64,000 nt of DNA from Marinobacter zhejiangensis (GCF_900114775.1 NZ_FOUE01000003.1:1-64000), one strand, 5' to 3'; counted from the stretch's first letter, positions 34,192-43,384 are shown. The notes: a model not told the origin generated them from the sequence alone. A program made the numbers and translations.

Positions 34192-35229
34192 TCAGGAAAA
34201 ATAGGGGCGGGTTCTGTTTGCAATCGCAACCAGCGAAAGCATGACAGGCACTTCCACCAGAACGCCGACCACGGTTGCCAACGCCGCGCCAGAGTTCAGA
34301 CCAAACAGGCTGATGGCGACGGCAACAGCAAGTTCGAAGAAGTTGGAGGTGCCGATCAGGGCCGCCGGAGCCGCCGTCGTGAACGGTACGCGCCAGAAAA
34401 AGCCCCAGGCATAAGCAACGATAAATATCCCGTAGCTTTGTATCAGCAGTGGGATGGCGATCAGGGCGATGACCATGGGGGTGTTCAGGATGGTCTCGGC
34501 CTGGAAGCCAAACAGAAGTATAACCGTTGCCAATAATCCCATGATCGAGAATGGCTTTATCCTGGCGGTAAAGGCTGTGATGCGTTCTTGGTCACCGGAA
34601 CCATCCAACAGTCGTCGGGTTGCGTATCCGGCGGACAGGGGAATCACAACGTAGAGAATGACGGACAGGAGCAACGTTTCCCAGGGCACGACCACATCGG
34701 TAACGCCAAGCAGGAGCGCGGCGATAGGCGCGAACGCAAAAACCATGATGATATCGTTAATGGAAACCTGCACCAGGGTGTAGTTGGCATCGCCACGTAC
34801 GAGCTGGCTCCAGACAAAGACCATGGCCGTGCAGGGCGCGACGCCCAACAGGATCATCCCCGCGATGTATTCCTTGGCGGTATCCGGCTCAACGAACCCC
34901 GCAAATACATGCTCGAAGAACAGGATGCCCAGGGCCGCCATGGTGAAGGGTTTGATCAGCCAGTTCACCACCAGCGTGATGCACAGGCCTTTGGGCTTTT
35001 TGCCAACATCCCTGAGGGAGGCAAAGTCCACATTGACCATCATCGGGTAAATCATCACCCAGATGAATACCGCCACAACGAGATTAACATTGGCGTATTC
35101 GATGGATGCTATTGCCTGAAAGGTGTCTGGCAGCATCGCACCAATACCAACCCCACAGGCTATGCATAAGGCAACCCACAGCGAGAGGTAGCGTTCAAAG
35201 TTGCCCATGAGAGCGGGTTCAGTTTTCAT
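34192..35229 (-). CDS. acr3: ACR3-family arsenite efflux transporter
   Basis: A 345-residue inner-membrane protein with about ten helices. Typical ACR3 motifs are [36 protein letters not shown] and [18 protein letters not shown]3 expels arsenite, and sometimes antimonite, using the proton gradient. There is no arsR, arsC or arsH next to it, so it is a solitary resistance gene here. Confidence 0.92.
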   Translation of the reverse strand: MKTEPALMGNFERYLSLWVALCIACGVGIGAMLPDTFQAIASIEYANVNLVVAVFIWVMIYPMMVNVDFASLRDVGKKPKGLCITLVVNWLIKPFTMAALGILFFEHVFAGFVEPDTAKEYIAGMILLGVAPCTAMVFVWSQLVRGDANYTLVQVSINDIIMVFAFAPIAALLLGVTDVVVPWETLLLSVILYVVIPLSAGYATRRLLDGSGDQERITAFTARIKPFSIMGLLATVILLFGFQAETILNTPMVIALIAIPLLIQSYGIFIVAYAWGFFWRVPFTTAAPAALIGTSNFFELAVAVAISLFGLNSGAALATVVGVLVEVPVMLSLVAIANRTRPYFS

Positions 35230-35454
35230 ATCCGTTGGTCTGGCCTTTGGTCCGGGGGAGTAGCGTACATTTGCCTTATCCGGATGATAAAAACAACCCT
35301 AAGAAAAAACTAAAGGCAGTACTTAATCAGTCAGGATCGTCTTCCTTGGTTCAATGAATTTGGGTGTCCTGTTTTCCGTTACGCCTGTGCCCTCGTATAC
35401 TGTGGCGCTCAAATCTTTACCCCACAGCCAGATAGACAGAACAGGAGCTAGATC

Positions 35455-35910
35455 ATGGCGGATTCATCACTGAAGGAACAACTCGGTAATGCGGTTAAGA
35501 CCGCGATGCGGGAGAAAAATAAAGACCGGCTTGTCACCCTGCGTATGGCCCAGGCGGCGGTTAAGCAGATCGAGATTGATGAACGTCGGGAGCTGGGTGA
35601 TGAAGACGTTCTGAAGGTGCTGGACAAAATGCTCAAGCAGCGACGCGATGCCGCCAGTCAATACGATGAGGCCGGTCGTGGCGAACTGGCCGACAAGGAA
35701 CGGGCGGAAATGGCGATTATCGAGGAGTTCATGCCTGTCGCCCTGACCGAGGACGAGCTGGACACCATGATCAGCGCGGCCATCAGTGCCGCCGGTGCCC
35801 AGGGCATGCAGGACATGGGGAAAGTCATGAACGAGTTGCGCCCCCAGGTCGTGGGGCGGGTTGATATGGGGCTGTTGAGCAAGAAGGTGCGGGCGGCCCT
35901 GGCAGGTTAA
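35455..35910 (+). CDS. yqeY: GatB/YqeY-domain protein
   Basis: The 151-residue protein matches the YqeY family: LKEQLGNAVKTAMREKNKDRLVTLRMAQAAVKQ, EFMPVALTEDELD and the C-terminal GKVMNELRPQVVGRVDMGLLSKKVRAAL. The family shares the tRNA-interacting tail of GatB. In many relatives the gene stands between rpsU and dnaG, but here it is alone. Confidence 0.9.
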   Translation: MADSSLKEQLGNAVKTAMREKNKDRLVTLRMAQAAVKQIEIDERRELGDEDVLKVLDKMLKQRRDAASQYDEAGRGELADKERAEMAIIEEFMPVALTEDELDTMISAAISAAGAQGMQDMGKVMNELRPQVVGRVDMGLLSKKVRAALAG

Positions 35911-35935
35911 CCTCTTGGTGCGCTGAGTGTTAAAA

Positions 35936-35972
35936 GGGGGCAGATTGATTCAGGGATAATCAGTCTGACCCC
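35936..35972. repeat. REP-like imperfect palindrome, copy 4 (after yqeY)
   Basis: GGGGGCAGATTGATT pairs with AATCAGTCTGACCCC with two mismatches in fifteen. Confidence 0.65.
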
Positions 35973-36017
35973 GTATCTCACCGAAGTCCCTTTACCTTCC
36001 CTCTTCAATTCCTGGCG

Positions 36018-36203
36018 ATGTTTGTTCTAGCTCTTGGAAGGCTTCAGTCTCTCCGACTGGACGACAAGTCGGTGTTCATCCGAAAAATCCGGTTGTTTGA
36101 AATGGTGACCCAGCTCGGTCACAACATTACTGAGGACACCAGCTTCTCTGTCAGCGCAGATGAAGATGATCAGGTGTGGCTGACAGTGAAACAGGCTTTC
36201 TAG
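36018..36203 (+). CDS. Possible small protein or gene fragment
   Basis: A 61-codon frame with sequence like a C-terminal fragment (VSADEDDQVWLTVKQAF) but without a convincing ribosome site. It lies between the REP-like palindrome and the MOSC gene. It may be the remains of a larger gene. The call is tentative. Confidence 0.25.
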   Translation: MFVLALGRLQSLRLDDKSVFIRKIRLFEMVTQLGHNITEDTSFSVSADEDDQVWLTVKQAF

Positions 36204-36227
36204 CGAACCAGGGCGAAAGAACTGAGT

Positions 36228-36728
36228 CTAGGAAACCTGCACGTCGTCTCCGAGCGCCAGTTCGCCCCCTTCAATGACTTTCGCCGTGATACCGCCATGC
36301 CCACGCATGGCGTTGTAACCGCCGGGCCCAAGGGTGCTTTCCATCTTGCTGCAGGGATGGCAGAGGCCGGTATATTCCAGGACTGCATCACCGATGCGGA
36401 ACGTTTTACCTTTCAGGGCCAGCAGGTTGAGACCTGAGACGACAAGGTTGCGACGCAAAACCTCCGGGCCGATGGCTTCCCGGTGCAGGCAGGCGGCAAT
36501 GACAGGTAGATGCTCTAGCTGAATCAGGGTGATCTGTCGTTTGCTGTTCTCGCGCCCCTTGAACCGATCACCTGCGAGGCCATCGCCTGGCGTGGCCGTG
36601 ACGCGATCCAGAGCTTTCATGGCTTCGCCGCGGGCAGGTCGGATGCCAATCCACTCGACCCGGCCACATTGGGGGAGGGTGTCCAGTAAGGTTTGTAGTG
36701 GCGTTGCCTCAGGCATGAACGGTCCCAT
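36228..36728 (-). CDS. MOSC-domain protein
   Basis: From ATG 36728 (MGPFMPEATP) the protein has 167 residues. It contains WIGIRPARGEAM, GLAGDRFKGRENSKRQITLIQLEHL and ALKGKTFRIGDAVLEYTGLCHPCSKME, with the MOSC Cys near the C-terminus. MOSC domains bind the molybdenum cofactor sulfur or act on related carriers. The upstream codons overlap the LysR gene and are not used. A ribosome site is not obvious. Confidence 0.75.
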   Translation of the reverse strand: MGPFMPEATPLQTLLDTLPQCGRVEWIGIRPARGEAMKALDRVTATPGDGLAGDRFKGRENSKRQITLIQLEHLPVIAACLHREAIGPEVLRRNLVVSGLNLLALKGKTFRIGDAVLEYTGLCHPCSKMESTLGPGGYNAMRGHGGITAKVIEGGELALGDDVQVS

Positions 36729-36763
36729 TTCAGTTATTGATCTTTGATTACCTGCATTTTTGC

Positions 36764-37645
36764 CTACTCCTGCCAGTCCTTGAACTGTTCCAGCAAATGG
36801 TTGATGGCCATTCTCGCCCTCAGCGGCAGGAACTTTCGGTTCTGATAGACGATCCAGCTGCTTGCGCTTGTGGTCCAGTAGGGCTGAAGCACCGGAACAA
36901 GTTGACCATCTTTTAGCGCACTCAGGAAGCTGCTCCTGGGCATGTAAGCAATCCCCAGTCCCTGTATGCACGCTTCCACAACGGCTTGGGCGTTATTGCT
37001 GCGCCAGCGGCCACCGACCCGGATGGAGAAGGGCTTGCCATCGTTTTCAAACTGCCAGGTGCTGTTGTTGGTTACCAGGCAACTGTGGTGTTTCAGGTGA
37101 TCCGGGTGTTGTGGCGTGCCATGCTGGCCCAGGTAAGCGGGGCTTGCCGCGGCGATCAGTGGCCGGTCGAGCAGCTTGCGGGCCACCAGCCCTGAATCAT
37201 TCAGTCGGCCATAGCGGATGGCGAAGTCGATGCCGTCGTCAATGAAGTTGGTCATGCGGGTGTTGAAGTCCATTTCGATGGACAAGTCTGGGTGTTCTTT
37301 GGCGAACTGCACGAGGGCCGGCGCGACAAACTGTTCCGCAAAGGCCCCGGCGGCGCTGACCCTCAAGGTGCCGCTGAGGGTGATCTGCTCCGCGCTGATT
37401 TGCTCGTTGGCCTGATGCAATCCCGCGACCAGCTCTTTGCATTGCTGGTAATAGAGCTGGCCGGCTTCGGTGAGGCTGACAGAACGGGTGGAGCGGGCAA
37501 ACAGGGCCGCCCCCAGCCGTTGCTCCAGCCGTGAGATTTGTCGGCTGACATGGCTGGTGCTGAGGTCGAGTTGCCTGGCCGCGGCGGTAAAGCCCTGGCA
37601 TTCGGCCACGGTTACAAACTCAATAATCCCCTCAAAACTGTCCAT
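36764..37645 (-). CDS. LysR-family transcriptional regulator
   Basis: A 293-residue protein. The winged helix at the N-terminus reads FVTVAECQGFTAAARQLDLSTSHVSRQISRLEQRLGAALFARSTRSVSLTEAG. The substrate-binding fold follows. The gene is divergent from a DJ-1/PfpI gene, 130 bases apart, which is its probable target, while the MOSC gene follows on the same strand. Confidence 0.9.
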   Translation of the reverse strand: MDSFEGIIEFVTVAECQGFTAAARQLDLSTSHVSRQISRLEQRLGAALFARSTRSVSLTEAGQLYYQQCKELVAGLHQANEQISAEQITLSGTLRVSAAGAFAEQFVAPALVQFAKEHPDLSIEMDFNTRMTNFIDDGIDFAIRYGRLNDSGLVARKLLDRPLIAAASPAYLGQHGTPQHPDHLKHHSCLVTNNSTWQFENDGKPFSIRVGGRWRSNNAQAVVEACIQGLGIAYMPRSSFLSALKDGQLVPVLQPYWTTSASSWIVYQNRKFLPLRARMAINHLLEQFKDWQE

Positions 37646-37775
37646 GCGCCCTCATTATTGTTGCTATATAACAATAGTGATTTGATAGTTTTCCCGATTA
37701 TCATCTCTACGGCAAGTTACTATCATGAACGCATCTCGAACACAGGTTGAACAAGCCGCAAGCCGGGAGGCCGAC

Positions 37776-38450
37776 ATGAAAAAGATCCTTGTATTTGTCA
37801 CCAATCACGCCACGCTGGGAAACACCAACGAAGCCAATGGTACCTTTGCCCCTGAACTGACCCACGCCCTGCATGAGTTGCTGAATGCGGGCTTTGATTA
37901 CGACCTGGTGTCCATCAACGGTGGCAAGGCGCCCCTCTATGGCACTGACATTGAGGGTGATGCGGTCAACAGCGATATTCTGGCCAGTGAGGACTTCCAG
38001 AACCGGGTCAATAACACCATTCCAGCTGGCGACGTCTCAGTGGATGACTACGCCGCCATTTTCTATCCAGGTGGGTTTGGTTTGCTGTCGGATTTGGCGA
38101 CGAACCCCACCGTTGCGGAACTCAGTGCCCGGCATTACGAAGCGGGTGGTGTACTGGGGGCGGTGTGCCATGGCCCAGCGGGTTTGTTGCCGATTACCCT
38201 GAGCAACGGGGAGAAGCTGCTGGCCAATAAGTCGGTTACCGGCTTTACCCGCGAGGAAGAAGTGGATTACGGCACCATCGACAAAATCCCGTTCCTCCTG
38301 GAAGAAGCCCTGGCCCGGACAGCTCGCCAGTACAGTAAGGTACAACCCTGGCAGGAGCTGGTCGTAGAAGATGATCGCGTCATTACCGGGCAAAATCCGG
38401 CCAGTGCTGCCGCAGTGGGTGCCGCTATGGTCAAGTGGTTGTCTGCGTAA
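37776..38450 (+). CDS. DJ-1/PfpI-family protein
   Basis: A 224-residue protein from ATG 37776, preceded by GGGAGG. The nucleophile elbow GAVCHGPAG carries Cys131, with an upstream acidic residue and His as in class-I glutamine amidotransferase-like hydrolases. It resembles Hsp31/glyoxalase-III-like members that detoxify methylglyoxal or act as stress chaperones. The LysR gene opposite probably regulates it. Confidence 0.85.
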   Translation: MKKILVFVTNHATLGNTNEANGTFAPELTHALHELLNAGFDYDLVSINGGKAPLYGTDIEGDAVNSDILASEDFQNRVNNTIPAGDVSVDDYAAIFYPGGFGLLSDLATNPTVAELSARHYEAGGVLGAVCHGPAGLLPITLSNGEKLLANKSVTGFTREEEVDYGTIDKIPFLLEEALARTARQYSKVQPWQELVVEDDRVITGQNPASAAAVGAAMVKWLSA

Positions 38451-38545
38451 CGAGTTCCAACTAACGAAAGGGGCCTTTCCAATGAACGAGAGGCCCCTCC
38501 GTATCTGGGGAGGGGTGAGATATCCCCAGACCAACACCTCTGAAT

Positions 38546-38571
38546 TTGCCCTGCCTGTAGGAGCAGGGCAA
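38546..38571 (-). terminator. Hairpin after the 38577-39137 lipoprotein gene
   Basis: A perfect 9-bp stem (TTGCCCTGC/GCAGGGCAA) with an eight-base loop lies six bases after the stop. Confidence 0.6.
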
Positions 38572-38576
38572 AGGGC

Positions 38577-39137
38577 TTAGTTCACTCGGTAATACGGTTG
38601 GTCATAGTCCAGGCTGGTTGGGCGCTGCGCCGGCGTTTCACCACCCTCCACGCCGATGTAGAGCGTGTCACCTTGAATGTAGACGATGTTGTAGTCGTCA
38701 ACAATGAACGGAGCACCATCGAAGTGAGTGATGTGGCTATCGAATTCGGTGGCCGTGACACCGTCGCTGAGCAGCACGTCGTCACCCAGTGTGAAGGTGC
38801 CTAACGACGTCGGATTGGGGGCGTCTGGATGCGGGTTAGTGCAGTTGGCATCGGTATAGTTCTCAATGCTGCTAGTAAACTCGTTGCCGGTGCTTGTGAA
38901 AGTCACGATATCGTGGTGTTCCTCACCGGGGACGGGCCCGCATGGTTTTCTCCAGGTGCCCTCAAGCACCGTCGGCTCGCCGTTTGAGGCCCCAGAGCCG
39001 TGATCGTTGCCGCCCTGAGAGGAGTCTGTACCGGAACCGCTGCCCGGGTTGTTGGTGTTCTGATCGTCGCCGTCACTGCCACCCCCGCAGCCGGTCATCA
39101 ATGCGGATACCAGGGTGAACGCCAAGATCTTCTTCAT
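38577..39137 (-). CDS. Lipoprotein of unknown function
   Basis: A 186-residue protein with lipoprotein signal MKKILAFTLVSALMTGC (Cys17) followed by a Gly/Asp/Asn/Ser-rich flexible linker of about 35 residues. The folded part has two Cys (KPCGPVP, NCTNPHP) and beta-rich sequence. No recognised domain. A likely outer-membrane-anchored protein, transcribed alone and followed by a hairpin. Confidence 0.7.
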   Translation of the reverse strand: MKKILAFTLVSALMTGCGGGSDGDDQNTNNPGSGSGTDSSQGGNDHGSGASNGEPTVLEGTWRKPCGPVPGEEHHDIVTFTSTGNEFTSSIENYTDANCTNPHPDAPNPTSLGTFTLGDDVLLSDGVTATEFDSHITHFDGAPFIVDDYNIVYIQGDTLYIGVEGGETPAQRPTSLDYDQPYYRVN

Positions 39138-39232
39138 AAATATGTCGTCCTAACAATATTATAGAATGGAAGATCTTTATATCATTTTTGAATAAATGGG
39201 TGGCGACAGGGTGGGGTCAGTGAAAACCGAAA

Positions 39233-39253
39233 CAGGGGGTATTGAATCCCCTG
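39233..39253 (-). terminator. Hairpin after the MarR gene
   Basis: CAGGGG/CCCCTG stem with a nine-base loop lies three bases after the MarR stop and is followed on the minus strand by a TTTCGGTTTT tract. Confidence 0.55.
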
Positions 39254-39255
39254 AT

Positions 39256-39687
39256 TTATTGAACGTTTTTGCCCAAGTCAGTATCCAGCTCCAGGCACAG
39301 TTGCCGTAGCATCTCGATGCGCTCTGGCGTCATGTTGGAGCGTGATACCAGCTTCTCGGTGAGTTCGTTTGCATCTTCCTGCAATAGGCTTCCTTTTTCA
39401 GTCAGGGAGATGACCTTTCTGCGCTCGTCTTCTTCGGAGATTCTCCGGGTCAACAGGCCTTTGGATTCCAGCCGCTTCACAATCGGGGTTAAGGTGCCGG
39501 AGTCCAGATGGGTGTCTTGAGACAGCTCTTTCAGGCTGACCTGATTCCGATACCACAGTGAGTGCATCACAATGTACTGCGGGTAGGTGAGATCGTAGGC
39601 TTCCAAGAGCGGACGAAACGCACGGACCAATGAATTGGTCGCGGTATACAACGCAAAGCACACGTTGTCAGACAGGCGTTGTGACAC
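39256..39687 (-). CDS. MarR-family regulator, OhrR-like
   Basis: A 143-residue winged-helix protein with an early reactive-type Cys10 in NVCFALYTATNSLVRAFRPLL, as in peroxide-sensing OhrR proteins. The DNA-binding part is KELSQDTHLDSGTLTPIVKRLESKGLLTRRISEEDERRKVISLTEKG. The gene is divergent from a CurA-type reductase. Two inverted operator-like elements lie between them, suggesting derepression by organic hydroperoxides or reactive electrophiles. Confidence 0.85.
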   Translation of the reverse strand: MSQRLSDNVCFALYTATNSLVRAFRPLLEAYDLTYPQYIVMHSLWYRNQVSLKELSQDTHLDSGTLTPIVKRLESKGLLTRRISEEDERRKVISLTEKGSLLQEDANELTEKLVSRSNMTPERIEMLRQLCLELDTDLGKNVQ

Positions 39688-39741
39688 GGGGGCATCCTTT
39701 CAAGTCGCTGGAACCGGCATGGTAGCAAAGTTAATTGCGTC

Positions 39742-39759
39742 AAAATAGTTAGCGCGCAA
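39742..39759. promoter_or_regulatory. Candidate MarR/OhrR operator, copy 1
   Basis: AAAATAGTTAGCGCGCAA is the reverse complement of copy 2 with only two mismatches in eighteen, and lies inside an AATTGCG...CGCAATT dyad. Confidence 0.6.
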
Positions 39760-39821
39760 TTTAAATTCGGAAGGGTGGTTGTCTTTCTCTGTTTATGTCG
39801 GTAAATTGGCCTGCAAATAAC

Positions 39822-39839
39822 TTGCGCACAAACTATTTT
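39822..39839. promoter_or_regulatory. Candidate MarR/OhrR operator, copy 2
   Basis: TTGCGCACAAACTATTTT is the inverted partner of copy 1. It lies inside an AACTTGC...GCAAGTT dyad and close to the CurA-type gene promoter. Confidence 0.6.
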
Positions 39840-39948
39840 GGGGCAAGTTATTCTGGAATCATACATCCGCCAATCCTCTCCGGGCTTCGTTCAGCTTGAT
39901 AACGGTTTGAATTCCGGCGAATTGGCCAGTGCAGAAAAGAGACCGAAC

Positions 39949-40947
39949 ATGATGAAAAGCAAACAGATCCACCTTGTTTCACGCCCAACAGGGGTGCCTT
40001 CCCAAGCAAACTTCAACCTGGTGGAAGTTACGCTGCCAGACTTGCAAGCGGGACAAGTGCTGGTCAAAAACACCTGGATGTCGGTTGATCCTTACATGCG
40101 TAACCGTATGATCGACCGCGAGTCGTACATCCCGCCGTTCCAGTTGGGTGAAGTGATGGACGGGGGCGCCGTTGGCGAAGTGGTTGAGTCGAACAACCCG
40201 CAATTCCCGGTCGGAGCGAGAGTCAGCAACATCAGCGGCTGGCGCACGGCGTTTATCAGCAATGGCGAGGATCTGACCCAGTTGCCGGAGGTTGACCTGC
40301 CGGATCAGCACTTTCTGGGAGTCATCGGTATGACAGGCCTGACGGCCTGGGTCGGCCTGACCAAAATCGCGCAGCTGAAACCAACCGATACCGTGTTTGT
40401 CTCCGCCGCCTCTGGTGCTGTCGGGAGTGTTGCCTGCCAGATTGCCAAGCTGTATGGCTGCAGGGTGATTGGCTCCGTCGGCTCGGATGAAAAAGCCGAG
40501 ATGGTCAAGGCGATGGGGGTGGATGCCGTCATCAACTACAAGACCGCCGGAAACCTGACCCAGGCACTGCGAGAAGCCGCCCCTGAAGGTATCGACGTGT
40601 ACTTTGAGAACGTTGGTGGCGAGCACCTGGAAGCGGCGTTGGAGGTGATGAACGATTATGGACGCATCGCTGTATGCGGGATGATTGCGGATTACAACGC
40701 CGACTCCCCGCAACCGGGACCCGCGAACCTGCTCCTGATCAATACGAAAAAGCTCACCATGCAAGGCTTTATCGTGATGGACTACTTCGACCAATACGAA
40801 GCGTTTGTGGGCCAGATGGCACCGTGGCTGGCGGAAGGCAAAGTGAAATCCGAAGAAACGGTGTATGAAGGCATTGAGCACGCCGTTGAGGCATTTCTTG
40901 GTCTGTTTGAAGGCAGGAACAAAGGCAAGATGCTGGTGAAGCTGTAA
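39949..40947 (+). CDS. CurA-type NADP-dependent oxidoreductase
   Basis: A 332-residue medium-chain reductase from the first of two adjacent ATGs. Markers are NTWMSVDPYMRNRM, GDGGAVGEV-like loop, FVSAASGAVGSVACQIAKLYGCRVIGSVGSDEK for the dinucleotide fold and YFENVGGEHLEAALEVM. These enzymes reduce the double bond of curcumin-like enones and reactive alkenals. Zinc ligands are absent as usual. Regulation by the neighbouring OhrR-like protein is likely. Confidence 0.9.
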   Translation: MMKSKQIHLVSRPTGVPSQANFNLVEVTLPDLQAGQVLVKNTWMSVDPYMRNRMIDRESYIPPFQLGEVMDGGAVGEVVESNNPQFPVGARVSNISGWRTAFISNGEDLTQLPEVDLPDQHFLGVIGMTGLTAWVGLTKIAQLKPTDTVFVSAASGAVGSVACQIAKLYGCRVIGSVGSDEKAEMVKAMGVDAVINYKTAGNLTQALREAAPEGIDVYFENVGGEHLEAALEVMNDYGRIAVCGMIADYNADSPQPGPANLLLINTKKLTMQGFIVMDYFDQYEAFVGQMAPWLAEGKVKSEETVYEGIEHAVEAFLGLFEGRNKGKMLVKL

Positions 40948-40980
40948 CGGGCTGACACGATTTCAGAAGCTAAGGTAACC

Positions 40981-41025
40981 CAAAGGGGCAGATCGATAGT
41001 TTAAGTCATCGGTCTGGCTCCTTTG
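40981..41025. repeat. REP-like imperfect palindrome, copy 5
   Basis: CAAAGGGGCAGATCGAT pairs with ATCGGTCTGGCTCCTTTG, needing one gap. It follows the CurA-type gene and is trailed by a T-rich stretch. Confidence 0.55.
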
Positions 41026-41062
41026 GCTTTTATGGGTTTCGCCCCCCCCCATGACGCCTGCC

Positions 41063-41248
41063 TCAGTGGCGCGGATTTCTGTTATCAGGAGAGGACTCGT
41101 CATCGGATTCGTTGTCATCCGGTGTCAGGTAGTAGTCCTTTTTTTCGAAAGTCTTCACATCCGGGTCTTCAATGCTATTTCTGCTGCGCCCCCGATACAG
41201 CCAGAACGCCACTACAGCGCCAATAACAATCACGATGATCCACTTCAT
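41063..41248 (-). CDS. Small single-pass membrane protein
   Basis: A 61-residue protein with one N-terminal transmembrane helix (IIVIVIGAVVAFWLY) and an acidic tail (PDDNESDDESSPD). The upstream GGGAGGAGC is a strong ribosome site. No function is known. A tract of nine C lies just beyond the stop, at 41042-41050. Confidence 0.65.
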   Translation of the reverse strand: MKWIIVIVIGAVVAFWLYRGRSRNSIEDPDVKTFEKKDYYLTPDDNESDDESSPDNRNPRH

Positions 41249-41371
41249 GTTCGCTCCTCCCAGCCTAGCTATAGCTCAACAATAGTCAGTAAACGAAAGG
41301 CCGTAAAAGGGACATTTAAAGATCAGCCGGATTGCCTGAAGGTTTGGTAGAAGAGGCCAGTCCGGAAACGG

Positions 41372-41404
41372 ACAAGCCCCCGGCAGTGGCTGCCAGGGGC
41401 TTGT
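41372..41404 (-). terminator. Terminator hairpin after the 5'-nucleotidase homologue
   Basis: ACAAGCCCC/GGGGCTTGT arms plus an inner GGCAG...CTGCC pair form a long stem 20 bases beyond the stop. Confidence 0.75.
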
Positions 41405-41423
41405 GGTAGGAGGGGCTGGTGGG

Positions 41424-43253
41424 TCAGGGCGTGGCTGTTGTGACCGACTTCAGGCAGTACTCGTTCGGATCAAGGGCTGGCAGGATGCTGTCTGGCAGCT
41501 CGTCCCGGAAGTACTCGATGAGTGGCACCACATAGGCAACATCGGATTCCTCAAAGGCATCCGGGTTGGCTTCGCGGACTTCACCAAACGTCACGTAGCC
41601 GTCTTTGCCCAGGCCGGTAAACGAGTTGGTGGCAACAGTGTAGGTGCCCTGAAGATCGATGGGGCCCCAGGTGCCAGTTGCCGGATCGCGAACATCAACG
41701 TTTTGGATGCCAGTGCCTGTTGCCGTGCCCAGCGTGACGTCATATCGCAGGTTGGCTGAGTAGGGGAAAGCGCCGGTTGATGCGCTGATGCCCTGAGCGT
41801 AGTCCAGTGCTTCATTCAGTACCTTCACAATCTGCTCGCCAGTCATGTCGATGGTGATCACGGTATTGGAGAACGGCAGGATGGTGTAGGCATCGGCGAC
41901 GGTGAAATCACCATCTTCCAGCGGCGCCCGCACGCCACCGGCATTCTGGATCGCAACGTCGGCCTTGGGCAGGTAGGTCAGGAAGGCATCGGCCACCACT
42001 TGTGCGGCATAACTTCCGGTAGGGGCCTCACCGGCCGCGAAATCGGTCGGGATACGGGTGAATGGCATGGCTTCAGTGACTGTACCAAGGGACTGCAGCT
42101 TGTACGCTTCAAGCTCTGCTTTATATGGCGCAATCAGGTCGAGGATTTCCTGTGACTCGTCCATCAGGCGTACCGTGGTGAGCTCATCGATGCCGGCTTC
42201 GATGCGGGTCTGCTGTTCGGTGGTTGCCGGTACCCACAGGCCGGCGTCGTCCTTCACCTGGAATTCGTTGCCTACCAGTAGTTCCAGGTTGCCGTTAATG
42301 GAGGAGACCTTGCCGTGCTCGTCGAAGTTTACGTTCAGGCGACCAAGCCCTTTGGCGTATTCCCAGGCCTGAACGAGATAAACCGGTTCCTGGCTTGGGC
42401 TTTGGATAACCGTTGGGTAGCCGCCATCAACCGTGATGCCCATGCTGGCCAGTTCCCCGGTTGAGTCCAGCAGGTCGTGGGTATCGCCACCGACGATGAC
42501 GTCGATGTCTGAAACGTTGGCAGCCAGAACCTGGTCAAAGTCGTAGCCGAGGTGGCTCAGGACGATGATCTTGTTGACGCTCTTGCCCTGGAGTTCGCTG
42601 ATGTATCCGCGCACGGATTCGATCTCGTCATCGAACAGGACGTCGTCACTGACCATGGACGATTCACGGGTTTTTTCGACCTTGAGAACACCAATGATGC
42701 CAACCAGCTGGTTGTCGATTTCCTTGATGATGTAAGGCTGGATGTTGGACCCGTACAGTGGGCTTTGCGGGGTGGGCTTAACGTTGCCGGCCAGCACCGG
42801 GAAGTCGACCTGGGTCAGGAGGTCTGCCAGGTGTGCGTCGCCTTCGTCAAACTCGTGGTTGCCCAGCTCGTAGGCATCCAGGCCGATCATATTGAAGACT
42901 TTGAAGTCCACTTCACCCTTGAACAGGCTGAAGTACAGGGTGCCGTTCAGTTCGCCGCTGTTCAGGACCAGGGTGTTGTCGTCGCGATAGTCATTGATCG
43001 CGTTGGCGATACGAGGAAAACCGCCCAGGTTCACTCGTACGGTCTCATCGGTCTGGCCGGGATCGTAATCCAGGTTCAGGTCGTAGCTCTGGCCTTCGAA
43101 GTAGGAGTGGTGGTCGTTGGTGTGAAGGATTGTCAGTGCCAGCGGTTGGCTGGACTGCTCGCTAGACGCAGAGTCATTATCATCGGAACATGCGGTCAGC
43201 AGAGTGCCAAGGCCGATACAGCCGATAACGGTCAGGTGTTTAAAATGGTTCAC
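41424..43253 (-). CDS. Lipoprotein 5'-nucleotidase/UshA-family metallophosphatase
   Basis: A 609-residue protein with lipoprotein signal ending LLTAC (Cys22). The calcineurin-like domain keeps HTNDHHS (Asp47, His49), LGNHEF (Asn132, His133), VLSHLGYD and GGDTHD. However, the usual bridging Asp of the DAGD motif is replaced: the sequence reads LNSGELNGT with Glu101. The C-terminal 5'-nucleotidase domain has NAGGVRAPLEDG and NSFTGLGKDGY. Normally it would strip phosphate from nucleotides in the periplasm. Single transcription unit with a terminator. Confidence 0.88.
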   Translation of the reverse strand: MNHFKHLTVIGCIGLGTLLTACSDDNDSASSEQSSQPLALTILHTNDHHSYFEGQSYDLNLDYDPGQTDETVRVNLGGFPRIANAINDYRDDNTLVLNSGELNGTLYFSLFKGEVDFKVFNMIGLDAYELGNHEFDEGDAHLADLLTQVDFPVLAGNVKPTPQSPLYGSNIQPYIIKEIDNQLVGIIGVLKVEKTRESSMVSDDVLFDDEIESVRGYISELQGKSVNKIIVLSHLGYDFDQVLAANVSDIDVIVGGDTHDLLDSTGELASMGITVDGGYPTVIQSPSQEPVYLVQAWEYAKGLGRLNVNFDEHGKVSSINGNLELLVGNEFQVKDDAGLWVPATTEQQTRIEAGIDELTTVRLMDESQEILDLIAPYKAELEAYKLQSLGTVTEAMPFTRIPTDFAAGEAPTGSYAAQVVADAFLTYLPKADVAIQNAGGVRAPLEDGDFTVADAYTILPFSNTVITIDMTGEQIVKVLNEALDYAQGISASTGAFPYSANLRYDVTLGTATGTGIQNVDVRDPATGTWGPIDLQGTYTVATNSFTGLGKDGYVTFGEVREANPDAFEESDVAYVVPLIEYFRDELPDSILPALDPNEYCLKSVTTATP

Positions 43254-43384
43254 GCAGCCTCCAGAGAAAATGATTTCTAACCCTTTGGGACAAAAGGGTT
43301 TACCGGCGACAATATGGGTGTAGTCTGTGACTGTGTAATGTCGTTTTTGTGACGATGTTGGCGTAATGGCAGGGACTGATTTTT

